Assembly (NCBI GenBank): GCA_963848355.1
Contig: CAWKDG010000001.1
Coordinates: forward strand, 806,001 to 870,000
DNA from: CAWKDG01 sp963848355
GTDB lineage: Bacteria; Actinomycetota; Acidimicrobiia; Acidimicrobiales; UBA8190
DNA: 64,000 bases
Direction: 5' to 3'
Shown in pieces: positions 16,663 through 24,849 of this stretch; the first letter of the stretch is position 1, and each line of letters starts with the position of its first letter. The position numbers were made by a program, and so were the translations under genes. Below the pieces are notes generated by a model. The model ran no database searches. It was not told the origin of the DNA and saw nothing but the letters and a program-made list of their open reading frames with translations.

Positions 16663-18060
16663 TCACGAGCACGACGCCAGGAGAAGGTCCATGCCCTTTT
16701 CGATCCCGGTGCACATCACGTCGAGGTCCTCGGTGGTGTCGTGATCGCCCGTGATCCCGAAGTTGACCTGGCCGTCGTAGGAGAAGATGGCGACGCCGAT
16801 CCGGATCTGGCCGGCCAGCGGGACGTAGGGGTACGCCTTCAGCATGCGACAGCCGGCCAGGTAGAGCGGCATCTGGGGACCGGGGACGTTGGTGGTGATG
16901 GTGTTCACGTTGCGTTGGGCCACCCTGGTGGCGAGCCGCATCCCCAGGGCCAGCAGCATCGGCGGGGCGAAGCCCCCCATCGATGTGAGGGCTTCGCCCG
17001 CCACCGCCTGCTTGGACTCCTTCAGACCCTCCATCTGCGCCGTGATGGCGTGCAGTCGATCCACCGGGTCACCGATCCCCACGGGCAGTTCGGCGAACAT
17101 GGCCGACACCTTGTTCTCGAACGTCCCGTCGCCCACGGCGCGGCCGCTCGTGTCTCGCGGTCGCACCGAGACGGGGACGAGGGTCCGCACCACCCTGTCG
17201 ACCGACTCGCCCCGGTCGAGCAGAAGGCTCCGGAAACCGTGGGTGATGGCAGCCAGGATGACGTCGTTGAACGCCCCCCCCAGGCTCTTGCGGACCGCCT
17301 TGATGTCGTCGACCGACGTCGACGCCCACCCGTAGCGACGGTGGGGACCGATCGGTCCGTTGAGGCTCGAGACCGGCGTGGGCCGGACGAGCCCGGCCAT
17401 GGCCGACAACCCTCGCGTCACCTCGACGGCCTGGCGCAGGGCCTGGCGGGGGACGCGGGTGCGGGCCCGGACGGCCCGGACCTGTTCGTAGGGGCTCCGG
17501 AGGAGGTCCAAGACGGCCTCTGCCGCCAGCGACATCCCGGCCGGTGCCGATCTCGGCTCCCACTCGTCGGGCTCGGCGGCCGACACCGTGGGCGAGAGGT
17601 CCAAGAGAGCGGCCATCAGGTCGGTGCCGGCCACGCCGTCGACCATGGCGTGATGGGTCTTGGCCACCAGCGCCCACCCTCCGTCCTCGAGCCCTTCGAC
17701 GACCCAGATCTCCCACAGGGGCCGGGTGCGGTCGAGCGGCTGTGACATGACGCGCCCGACCAGCTTGCGCAGCTCCCCTTCGCCCCCCGGGGCGGGCAGC
17801 GCCGTGTGACGGAGGTGGTAGTCGATGTTGAAATGGGGGTCGTCCACCCAGATGGGCCGGCCCAGGTCGAAGGGGACGAACCGGACGATCTGGCGGTAGC
17901 GGGGAACGAGGGGGAGCTTGCTGCGGACTCGGGCCACCACGTCCCGGTACGGGGGCGAGGGACCCTCGATCACCATCACCGAGCCGATGTGCATGTGGCT
18001 GACGGAGTCCTCGACGTGGAGGAACGAGGCGTCCAGTGGGCTCAGCCGGTCAACACTCAC
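16663..18060 (-). CDS. Wax ester synthase/diacylglycerol acyltransferase (WS/DGAT)
   Basis: Makes triacylglycerol or wax esters from acyl-CoA and diacylglycerol or fatty alcohol at the inner membrane. The 465-residue chain has the opening VDRLSPLDASFLHVED, PLWEIWVVEGL, the catalytic HHAMVDG at about residues 136-142, the NDVILA motif in GGAFNDVILAAITHGFR, and the ending SYDGQVNFGITGD. The frame is open ten codons further upstream, but the GTG at 18060 matches where the family begins. A storage-lipid role is inferred from the family. Confidence 0.93.
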   Translation of the reverse strand: MSVDRLSPLDASFLHVEDSVSHMHIGSVMVIEGPSPPYRDVVARVRSKLPLVPRYRQIVRFVPFDLGRPIWVDDPHFNIDYHLRHTALPAPGGEGELRKLVGRVMSQPLDRTRPLWEIWVVEGLEDGGWALVAKTHHAMVDGVAGTDLMAALLDLSPTVSAAEPDEWEPRSAPAGMSLAAEAVLDLLRSPYEQVRAVRARTRVPRQALRQAVEVTRGLSAMAGLVRPTPVSSLNGPIGPHRRYGWASTSVDDIKAVRKSLGGAFNDVILAAITHGFRSLLLDRGESVDRVVRTLVPVSVRPRDTSGRAVGDGTFENKVSAMFAELPVGIGDPVDRLHAITAQMEGLKESKQAVAGEALTSMGGFAPPMLLALGMRLATRVAQRNVNTITTNVPGPQMPLYLAGCRMLKAYPYVPLAGQIRIGVAIFSYDGQVNFGITGDHDTTEDLDVMCTGIEKGMDLLLASCS

Positions 18061-18141
18061 ACGAATCCCCCGTCGACGAAACGGCGCCACCCGTCACGTC
18101 ACGGAAGCTAACACCCGGCCACGACGTCAGGAAGGCCCCGG

Positions 18142-20064
18142 TCACTGCGTGGCGGGGCCGGGACGCGGAGGGACATCGAGGGCCGGGTTGGCGTCGAAGA
18201 AGCCGGCCGGGACGAGAGAGAATCCGGTCCGCTCGACGGGCATGACGGGCCAGTCCTCGGGTCGGACGATGTGGGTGACGCCGAAGGTGTGCCAGAGGAC
18301 GATGTCGGTCCGCACCAGCGAACGGTCCGCTTTCGTCCAGCGGGGGAGCCCGTCTCCCCCCTGGTTCTGGTTGGGATAGTCACCGGCCGCCCAGCGCTCG
18401 GTGGCGTCATAGGGCGTGACCCAGAGGTTGCGGGTGGCGAAACCGGCTCGTCGCCCGATGCTGGACCCGGGATCGGCCAGCAGCGTGGGGGTGGGTCCGG
18501 GTACCAGCTTGTAGGCGACGGGATCGCCGGCGGCATTGAGGACGTCGGGGTTGACGATCTTCCACACCCGGCTCCGGGCCGGGTCGACCACCCGTTGGGC
18601 CGCTCGTTCGCGTTCGAGGGCGGTGGCGCGGGTGGCGAAGGCGTTGCCGAACGGGTTGTCGGCGCCGGCCGGCTCGACCTCGACATCGATCTCGTAGACC
18701 GAGTTGGACGTGCCCTCGAGGTCGACGTCGAGGCGGGCGCAGAAGAGGTGCTGATGGTGGGGGGCGGCCAGATCGGCCGTGATGCGGGTGGCGTGCCCGG
18801 GGACCTCGCCGGGGCCCAGCGCGATCGTCGTGACGATCCCGGTCAGCTTCACCTCCATCTCGATGGAGCCGTCGAGGTAGAAGTACCAGAAGAACCCGTA
18901 GTCGTAATTGCCGGCGGTGGCGATCGAACTGACGACCAGTCGTCGGGCCCGTCGGACCTCGCTGATCCCGGTCGCCAGGTCGACGTGCTTCCAGCCGATG
19001 CCGACGTCTTCTTCGTGGATGCAGACGGCGTTCTTGATGACATAGACATCGCCGCGTTCGCCGACCATCGCCGCGTCGAGATATCGGATCTCGCCCAGAC
19101 AGTCGCAGTCGACGGCCAGGGAGTTGGCCATCTTCCCGAGACCCCACTCGCTGGCGTCGAAGGCGTTCTTCCAGCCATGCATGGGACCGGGATCCCCGTA
19201 GGGGACGATCATCTCGGTGATCGAAGCGCGGTGCAGGATCGACCGGGTCCGGCCGTGGTCCTCGTAACCAACGGTGTGGAAGACGAGTCCCTCGTGGGGC
19301 TCGAGGCTGACCCGCATCGACCACCGCTGCCAGGAAAGATGATTGCCATCGATGGTGAAACTCGGACCGTCGGGCTGGGTGATCTCGACGGGCCGCAGGC
19401 CCTCACGCCACGGTCGCGTCTCGTCCGACAGGTACCGACCCCGACCCGGGGGAACGGGGACGGTGCCGTGATCGACGACGTCGAGCACCTCGGCGCGACC
19501 GAGATCGACGAGGGCGATGACTCCTTCGATCGGTCGGGCGTGTTGATTGTCCTGCGGTTCCTCGCGGAGATAGGAGATGGCCCGACCGAGGCGCCGACCG
19601 TTCTCTGCGGCCAGACCGAAGCGCCCGGCCGGCCACGGGTCCACCTCGACCTTGGTGAAGTCGTCGATCCCCCGGCGCCGGATCGCCTCTTGCCAGCGTG
19701 GGTCGGCCCGTACCGCCTCGGCCGTCCGCCAGCTCTCCCCCACCAACATCGTCGGGCACACCCCCTCGACCTCGGTCACGGCCAGGACCTCCCCGGTGGT
19801 CAGGGAAACCCTCGCCTCGGTACAGCTGAGCTCGGGTCCGGTCACGAGGCGGAAACAGACGAGGCGGTCGATCTCGGTCCCCGCCGCGGGTTGAGCCAGC
19901 AGAGCAGCCTTGCTCGGCTCCTCCAGATAGACGTCGGCGAACCTCGCCTTCTCGATTATGCGCGGATCGGCCCGCAGGATGGCCACGGCGTGCCGGAGTT
20001 CGTCGGCCGACAGAGGGTCCAGCGGATGCGGGGGCGGAGCTTGTGCGGGGGCGTTCAGGGCCAT
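18142..20064 (-). CDS. Copper-containing primary amine oxidase
   Basis: Oxidises primary amines to aldehyde, ammonia and hydrogen peroxide with copper and topaquinone (TPQ). The 640-residue chain carries the TPQ precursor Tyr in TAGNYDYGFFW (about residue 387), the catalytic-base region NAFDASEWGLG, copper ligands in PHHQHLFCARLDVD (HxH) and the third His in HTFGVTHI. No signal peptide is seen, so it is probably cytoplasmic, as in other actinobacterial forms. The ATG at 20064 is preferred; a GTG two codons upstream is possible. A near-consensus -10 (TACGAC) lies 6 nt before this ATG. Confidence 0.92.
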   Translation of the reverse strand: MALNAPAQAPPPHPLDPLSADELRHAVAILRADPRIIEKARFADVYLEEPSKAALLAQPAAGTEIDRLVCFRLVTGPELSCTEARVSLTTGEVLAVTEVEGVCPTMLVGESWRTAEAVRADPRWQEAIRRRGIDDFTKVEVDPWPAGRFGLAAENGRRLGRAISYLREEPQDNQHARPIEGVIALVDLGRAEVLDVVDHGTVPVPPGRGRYLSDETRPWREGLRPVEITQPDGPSFTIDGNHLSWQRWSMRVSLEPHEGLVFHTVGYEDHGRTRSILHRASITEMIVPYGDPGPMHGWKNAFDASEWGLGKMANSLAVDCDCLGEIRYLDAAMVGERGDVYVIKNAVCIHEEDVGIGWKHVDLATGISEVRRARRLVVSSIATAGNYDYGFFWYFYLDGSIEMEVKLTGIVTTIALGPGEVPGHATRITADLAAPHHQHLFCARLDVDLEGTSNSVYEIDVEVEPAGADNPFGNAFATRATALERERAAQRVVDPARSRVWKIVNPDVLNAAGDPVAYKLVPGPTPTLLADPGSSIGRRAGFATRNLWVTPYDATERWAAGDYPNQNQGGDGLPRWTKADRSLVRTDIVLWHTFGVTHIVRPEDWPVMPVERTGFSLVPAGFFDANPALDVPPRPGPATQ

Positions 20065-20157
20065 CGCCACGTCGTAGCAAAGATCGGCACTCCCGGCTCA
20101 GGGCGGAGAGCGGAAGAGGCCATTGTCCCGGCGGTCGTTCGCTGAGAGAATCCGCGT

Positions 20158-21432
20158 GTGCCCCTTGGGGAACGCATTGCTCATCTTCCGCTTTTGGCTG
20201 GCCTCGGGCTGCTCTTCCTCGTTGTCATCGCCGTGCCCCCAAACGCCGCTGCGGCCGTGACACCTTCGCTGTCCGTGCAACCGGATTCCGGCGCCGTCGG
20301 CAGCGTCGTACACGTCATCATCTCGCCCCCATCGGCCGCCGCCGAGTGCGGACACATCGTCTTCGAGCCCACCGGCCCGGCGGACCAGCTCAACGCCGGC
20401 AATGTCGACGCCGGCCGCATCGTCGTCCCGAGCTTCGTGGGCTTCGATCTGTCGACCCCCGTCCACGCGGGTCGCTATCAGTTCGCGGTGAGCTGTTCCT
20501 CCGGGCAACTCGCAACCCCGTTCACCAACCTGACGACATCGTTCACCGTCACCGCCGTGCTCCCATCGAATCGCTTCGTCGGCATGGCCCCGACCCCTGA
20601 CGGGGGTGGCTACTGGATGGCCCAGGCAGGCGGAGGCGTCTACAGCTTCGGCGACGCCCACTTCTACGGTTCTCTTCCGGGTCTTCACATCGTGCCGTCG
20701 TCTCCCATCGTCAGCATTGCCGCCGCCCCCGACGGTGGCGGGTATTGGCTCGTCGGTGCCGACGGCGGGGTCTTCACCTTCGGCGACGCCCACTTCTACG
20801 GTTCGCTGCCGGCGATGCACATCAACCCGTTCTCGCCGATCGTCGGGATAGGAATCACGCACGACGGCGGCGGCTACTGGCTGCTCGGCGCCGATGGCGG
20901 GGTCTTCACCTTTGGGGATGCGCCCTACTGCACCGTCAAGGTCCCGACCGCCGCCGTGGCCCATCCCTCGGGGTACATCGTCGGAGATGGATACTCAGCC
21001 GTCGGTGTCGCAGCTGACCCCGGATCAGTCGGCTACGACGAGATCGACAGTGGAGGGGGAGGCTTCGCCCTGCCTCCGGCCGGCGAACCATGCGACCCGA
21101 ATTCCAGCCAAGACTTCGGATACCTGAGTCTTCCTGGAAACGTCCCGCTGGATCCCACCGCGCAGATCAGCGGCGTTGCCGGGGCAGTGAACGGCCAACG
21201 GGTGTGGCTCGTCGGCATCGACGGCGGGGTCTTCACCCCGGTCGACAACACCACGCAGGGGACGTCGGCCCCCTCGCCTTTCTATGGATCCCTGCCCGAC
21301 ATCGGTGTGACGCCGGTCGCACCGATCGTCGGCATGGCCGCCACCCCTGATGGCGGCGGGTACTGGATGGTGGGAGCCGATGGCGGCGTCTTCGCTTTCG
21401 GCGACGCCGCATTCTACGGATCGGCCGCATAG
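20158..21432 (+). CDS. Secreted GYW/FGDA-repeat protein
   Basis: A 424-residue exported protein of unknown function. A signal peptide covers about residues 1-37 (LPLLAGLGLLFLVVIAV then AAAA). Residues 40-135 look like an Ig-type domain (SVQPDSGAVGSVVHVIISPP). From about residue 140 there are repeats of roughly 45 residues with the pattern VGMAPTPDGGGYW, GADGGVFTFGDAHFYGSL; two good copies, then a diverged middle region, and a good last copy. The repeats probably fold as a propeller and are shared with the NlpC/P60 protein at 23053. The start is GTG; neighbouring GTG codons cannot be excluded. Confidence 0.75.
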   Translation: MPLGERIAHLPLLAGLGLLFLVVIAVPPNAAAAVTPSLSVQPDSGAVGSVVHVIISPPSAAAECGHIVFEPTGPADQLNAGNVDAGRIVVPSFVGFDLSTPVHAGRYQFAVSCSSGQLATPFTNLTTSFTVTAVLPSNRFVGMAPTPDGGGYWMAQAGGGVYSFGDAHFYGSLPGLHIVPSSPIVSIAAAPDGGGYWLVGADGGVFTFGDAHFYGSLPAMHINPFSPIVGIGITHDGGGYWLLGADGGVFTFGDAPYCTVKVPTAAVAHPSGYIVGDGYSAVGVAADPGSVGYDEIDSGGGGFALPPAGEPCDPNSSQDFGYLSLPGNVPLDPTAQISGVAGAVNGQRVWLVGIDGGVFTPVDNTTQGTSAPSPFYGSLPDIGVTPVAPIVGMAATPDGGGYWMVGADGGVFAFGDAAFYGSAA

Positions 21433-21510
21433 ACAGGTTCCGGGCGAGGTCCCGAGCAAGGCCGTACGTGGACGATGGCCCCAGTCCCGTCCATGTGATC
21501 GCCGCTCGCT

Positions 21511-21516
21511 CAGGAG
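21511..21516 (+). promoter_or_regulatory. Strong Shine-Dalgarno site that sets the start at 21522
   Basis: A CAGGAGGAT element with ideal spacing to the ATG at 21522. The frame is open upstream, so this site decides the start. Unlike many genes here, this one clearly uses a leadered mRNA. Confidence 0.7.
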
Positions 21517-21521
21517 GATCC

Positions 21522-22196
21522 ATGCTCCCGTCCCGTCCCGCCTCCCCCACCGCCCCACCCCGGCGCGGTGTCGACGCCATCCCCCCCGACGTCGATGCCG
21601 CGCCGGGCGGGCCGGCCACGATGCGCATCGTGGCCTGGACCGATCCCGTCATCGACACCCTGGGACACGATCCCCGCTCCTGGTACGTCGAGCAGTTCTG
21701 GCTTCCCATCGTCGGCCCCACCTCGACGTGGCTCCTCCGGCGGATCGTGACCCGATTCGACTCCGAGCCCGTCGGCTTCGAGCTCGACCTCGACGAGACG
21801 GCGCGGGCTCTCGGTCTGGGTGGACGCGACGGGCGCCACTCCCCTTTCCAGCGCGCCCTCGGTCGCTGTGTCAGCTTCAAACTGGCGCGTCCCCACGGCC
21901 CCGGCGCCCTCGGGGTCCGGCGGCGGCTCCCGCCACTGTCCCGTAAGCATCTCGACCGCCTTCCGCCGACGCTGCAGACGATGCACGACGAGTGGTCGAT
22001 GGCGCAGAACCGGACCGGTGTCGTCGATGAATCCCGCAGTCGTTCGCGTCGGCTCGCGCTCAAACTCCTCGACATCGGGGCCGACCGCTCTGCCGTCGAG
22101 ATCCAGCTGGTCCGCTGGCGCATCCACCCGGCCATGGCCCACGAGGCCACCGAGTGGGCCCTCGCCCTTCCGGCGTCACTCACGGCGTCGTCATAA
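21522..22196 (+). CDS. Protein of unknown function, possible DNA-binding fold
   Basis: A 224-residue protein I do not recognise. The first 30 or so residues are Pro/Ala-rich; the core begins at MRIVAWTDPVIDTLGHDPRS and has an ordered, Trp- and Arg-rich composition (YVEQFWLPIVGPTSTWLLRR, ALGLGGRDGRHSPFQRALGR). The segment LDETARALGLGG followed by a basic patch resembles a helix-turn-helix, and the C-terminus (GADRSAVEIQLVRWRIHPAMA) is helical. These hints suggest a nucleic-acid-binding role, but this is a guess. It sits between a secreted protein and a convergent enoyl-CoA hydratase. Confidence 0.75.
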   Translation: MLPSRPASPTAPPRRGVDAIPPDVDAAPGGPATMRIVAWTDPVIDTLGHDPRSWYVEQFWLPIVGPTSTWLLRRIVTRFDSEPVGFELDLDETARALGLGGRDGRHSPFQRALGRCVSFKLARPHGPGALGVRRRLPPLSRKHLDRLPPTLQTMHDEWSMAQNRTGVVDESRSRSRRLALKLLDIGADRSAVEIQLVRWRIHPAMAHEATEWALALPASLTASS

Positions 22197-22215
22197 CCGT
22201 TGTGTCGTGCAGCGG

Positions 22216-22992
22216 CTATCGGCCCCGCCAGTGCGGTGTCCGCCTCTCGGCCGCCGCCCGCATCCCTTCGGCGGCGTCGTCGGTGGACGCCACCGCCAGA
22301 CGCATGGCTTCGCCCATCCTGATGGCCTCCGGCGACGAGAGGTGGGGAGCGCGCATGGCCATCTCCTTCATCGCCCGCTGCGCCAATGGCGCCCCTTTGA
22401 CCAGTCGGTCGGCCAGGTCGCGCGCGGAGGTCATCAGATCGTCGTGGGGAACCACCCGCCAGACGAGGCCGATCTGCCGCGCCTTCTCGGCGTCGACCGG
22501 CTCGCCCGTCATCAGCAGCTCCATGGCATCGGCCCACGCCATTTTCTGGGGCAGGCGGATGGCTCCCACCATGGCCGGTATCCCGAGTGCCGCCTCCGGA
22601 TACCCGAAGCGCGCCCGGTCGCTGGCCAGGACGAAATCGCACCACGTCACCAGCGTCAGTCCGTACCCGAGGCAATGGCCGTTCACGGCGGCGATCACGG
22701 GCTTGTAGATCTCCCACCCGCTTTCGAACGAGTTCACCGTCGGTCTCTCCCAGAAACTGCCGGCGAACTCCCCCGTCGATCGTGCCCCGTCACGCAGATC
22801 GGCCCCGGCGCAGAAAGCACGCCCGGCTCCGGTCACCACGGCCACCCAGGCCTCCTGCTCGTCTCGGAACCGGGCAAAGGCGGCGTTCAGGTCGCGCCGC
22901 ATCTCCCCGTTGACCGCGTTCAGGACATCGGGCCGGTTGTAGGTGATGGTGGCCACATGGTCGGTTCGTTCGTAGAGGACGCAGTCGGCCAT
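22216..22992 (-). CDS. Enoyl-CoA hydratase/isomerase (crotonase) family
   Basis: Crotonase-fold enzyme acting on acyl-CoA. The 258 residues show YNRPDVLNAVNGEMRRDL, the oxyanion loop TGAGRAFCAGADL, PVIAAVNGHCLGYGLTLVTWCDFVLASDRARFGYPEAALGI and the GLVWRVVP-type C-terminal part. The start is ATG at 22992, with TACCGT 5 nt upstream; the frame stays open far beyond but only as the antisense of the next gene. It stands alone and its exact reaction (hydration, isomerisation) cannot be read from the sequence. Confidence 0.88.
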   Translation of the reverse strand: MADCVLYERTDHVATITYNRPDVLNAVNGEMRRDLNAAFARFRDEQEAWVAVVTGAGRAFCAGADLRDGARSTGEFAGSFWERPTVNSFESGWEIYKPVIAAVNGHCLGYGLTLVTWCDFVLASDRARFGYPEAALGIPAMVGAIRLPQKMAWADAMELLMTGEPVDAEKARQIGLVWRVVPHDDLMTSARDLADRLVKGAPLAQRAMKEMAMRAPHLSSPEAIRMGEAMRLAVASTDDAAEGMRAAAERRTPHWRGR

Positions 22993-22997
22993 GGCGC

Positions 22998-23003
22998 ACG
23001 GTA
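22998..23003 (-). promoter_or_regulatory. Possible -10 (TACCGT) for the enoyl-CoA hydratase
   Basis: TACCGT ends 5 nt before the ATG; an overlapping TATACC lies 7 nt away. Either fits a leaderless start. Confidence 0.35.
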
Positions 23004-23052
23004 TAGCCGACCTCCTCAAGATCATCACCCTCCGTGACGATGAGTACGGCAG

Positions 23053-24303
23053 ATGATGATTCGGAGGGGGTTTTTCGGCGCGCTCGGTGTCCTTCTCGTC
23101 GTGCCCGCCCTCCTCATCTCCCTGGGGTCGACACCGGCGACCGCCTCGACCCGGGATGGCGGACCTCCGGGCAGTTCCGGACCCCCGGGCAGTCCCACGC
23201 CCGCCAACTTCTGGCTGGCCACGTCCACCGGGGACGTCTACGCCTTCGGTGACGCACCCGCCCTGGGGTCGCCGGCGGGCGCGCCCCTCGCCCGCCCCAT
23301 CGTCGGGATCACCCCCACCCGGTCGGACGACGGCTACTGGCTGGTCGCCTCCGACGGCGGGATCTTCACCTACGGCGACGCCCCCTTCTACGGCTCGACC
23401 GGGTCGGTCCATCTCGCTCAGCCCGTCGTGGGCATGGCCCCCACCCCCGACGGCGGCGGCTACTGGTTGGTGGCGGCCGACGGAGGGATCTTCACCTTCG
23501 GTGACGCCGGCTTCTACGGGTCGACCGGATCGGTCCGTCTCGACCGGCCCATCATCGGCATGGCCCCGACCCCCGACGGCCGTGGCTACTGGCTCTTCGC
23601 CTCCGACGGGGGCATCTTCTCCTTCGGCGACGCCGCCTTCTTCGGCTCGACCGGTGCGGTGCACCTGGCCCAACCCATCGTCGGCATGGCTCCGACCCCC
23701 GACGGCGGCGGCTACTGGTTGGTGGCGTCCGACGGGGGCGTCTTCTCCTTCGGCGACGCCGCCTTCTCCGGCTCGATGGGATCGTCGCCGTCGCCCGAAC
23801 CGACCGAGCGCGTCGTGGCCAGCCGCTCCGGCCAGGGCTACTGGGTGGTCGACCAGAACGGGACGGCCAACGCCTTCGGCGACGCCTCGGGCACCCCGCC
23901 GACGCAGGCCCTCATGTTCCGGGCGGCCACCCCGGGCGACGCCGCCGTTCTCTTCGCCTTCGCCCAACTGGGCAAGCCCTACATCTGGGGTGGGAACGGT
24001 CCCGTCGGCTACGACTGCTCGGGTCTGGCCCTCGCCTCGTGGCAGCACGCCGACGATGTCACCTTCGCCCGCGTCTCCGACGACCAGTACCAGACGGCCG
24101 GTACTCCCGTCGCCCTCACTGACCTCATCGCCGGTGACCTCGTCTTCTGGGGCACCAGCCAGACGGTGGGCTCGAGCGTCTACCACACCGCCATCTACGT
24201 CGGCGGTGGCCGGATCGTGGAGGCCACCGGCGATGTCGTCCAGCTGAACACCCTCGGTCAGTGGGGCTCGAGCGATCTCATGCCCAACGGTCGGCGCCCC
24301 TGA
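23053..24303 (+). CDS. Secreted NlpC/P60 cysteine peptidase with six GYW/FGDA repeats
   Basis: A probable cell-wall hydrolase cutting peptide stems of peptidoglycan. The 416 residues have a signal peptide (about 1-32), a Gly/Pro-rich spacer, then six tandem repeats of 42 residues (about 50-295; pattern GYWLVASDGGIFTYGDAPFY then PVVGMAPTPDGG), and a C-terminal NlpC/P60 domain (about 305-416). The catalytic Cys is in GYDCSGLALASW and the His in SVYHTAIYVGGG. Six repeats of this size suggest a propeller used for wall or surface binding. It shares its repeats with the protein at 20158. Confidence 0.88.
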   Translation: MMIRRGFFGALGVLLVVPALLISLGSTPATASTRDGGPPGSSGPPGSPTPANFWLATSTGDVYAFGDAPALGSPAGAPLARPIVGITPTRSDDGYWLVASDGGIFTYGDAPFYGSTGSVHLAQPVVGMAPTPDGGGYWLVAADGGIFTFGDAGFYGSTGSVRLDRPIIGMAPTPDGRGYWLFASDGGIFSFGDAAFFGSTGAVHLAQPIVGMAPTPDGGGYWLVASDGGVFSFGDAAFSGSMGSSPSPEPTERVVASRSGQGYWVVDQNGTANAFGDASGTPPTQALMFRAATPGDAAVLFAFAQLGKPYIWGGNGPVGYDCSGLALASWQHADDVTFARVSDDQYQTAGTPVALTDLIAGDLVFWGTSQTVGSSVYHTAIYVGGGRIVEATGDVVQLNTLGQWGSSDLMPNGRRP

Positions 24304-24343
24304 TCGTCGTCGACGCGCCGGCAGCGTCACCGACCGGGACGAT

Positions 24344-24349
24344 TACCCT
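24344..24349 (+). promoter_or_regulatory. -10 box (TACCCT) for fxsA, leaderless
   Basis: TACCCT ends 7 nt before the ATG at 24357, which supports that start over the longer open frame. Confidence 0.5.
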
Positions 24350-24356
24350 GAGGTCG

Positions 24357-24833
24357 ATGCTCTTCCTCGGCGTGCTGCTCTTCATCGGCGCAGAGATCGC
24401 CGCCTTCGTCCTCGTCGCCGGGCAGATCGGCTTCCTCTGGGCGCTGGCCCTCCTGATCCTGGTCAGCGCGCTCGGGCCCCTCGTCGTCCGCCGCGTCGGC
24501 GTCGGTGTCATGGTCCACACCCAGCAGAGACTGGCGCGGGGCGAGGTGCCCACGGCGGAGCTGCTCGACGGCCTGGTCGTCCTCCTCGGCGGCGTGCTGA
24601 TCTGCGTCCCCGGCTTCATCGGCGACGCCCTCGGTCTCCTGCTCATGATCGGCGCGGTGCGCCACTGCGTCATCCGGGCCACCGGTCACCGCCTGGCCCG
24701 GCGGGTGCAGACGATCCGCCTCGGGCCCCGGTGGGTGACGCCTCCGCCGTCCTCGATGATGGGTGACCGACCGGGCCCCCCGGCGGATCCGCCCGCTGCG
24801 GCCCTCGGTCCCGGCGACGATCCCGGGCCCTGA
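24357..24833 (+). CDS. fxsA: FxsA-family membrane protein
   Basis: A 158-residue inner-membrane protein of the FxsA family (in E. coli it counters phage exclusion when overproduced; its normal role is unknown). It opens with a hydrophobic segment (LFLGVLLFIGAEIAAFVLVAG), a second one (FLWALALLILVSALGPLVVRR), a basic amphipathic stretch with QQRLARGEVPTAELLDG and a third hydrophobic segment (LVVLLGGVLICVPGFIGDALGLLL). The last 30 residues are Pro-rich and probably disordered. A dioxygenase gene follows after 16 bases. Confidence 0.85.
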   Translation: MLFLGVLLFIGAEIAAFVLVAGQIGFLWALALLILVSALGPLVVRRVGVGVMVHTQQRLARGEVPTAELLDGLVVLLGGVLICVPGFIGDALGLLLMIGAVRHCVIRATGHRLARRVQTIRLGPRWVTPPPSSMMGDRPGPPADPPAAALGPGDDPGP

Positions 24834-24837
24834 GGGC

Positions 24838-24843
24838 TACCTT
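24838..24843 (+). promoter_or_regulatory. -10 box (TACCTT) for the PhyH-like gene, leaderless
   Basis: TACCTT ends 6 nt before the GTG at 24850; it supports this start over one at 24763 that would overlap fxsA. Confidence 0.45.
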
Positions 24844-24849
24844 GGCCTG

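Noticed and set aside
22992..24330. Apparent 446-residue N-terminal extension of the enoyl-CoA hydratase
   Set aside because: It is the antisense of the NlpC/P60 repeat gene, and its own repeats simply mirror the GYW repeats.
24763..24849. Longer PhyH-like protein starting at 24763
   Set aside because: It would overlap fxsA by 71 bases and the extra residues are Arg/Pro-rich; a -10 box sits right before GTG 24850.
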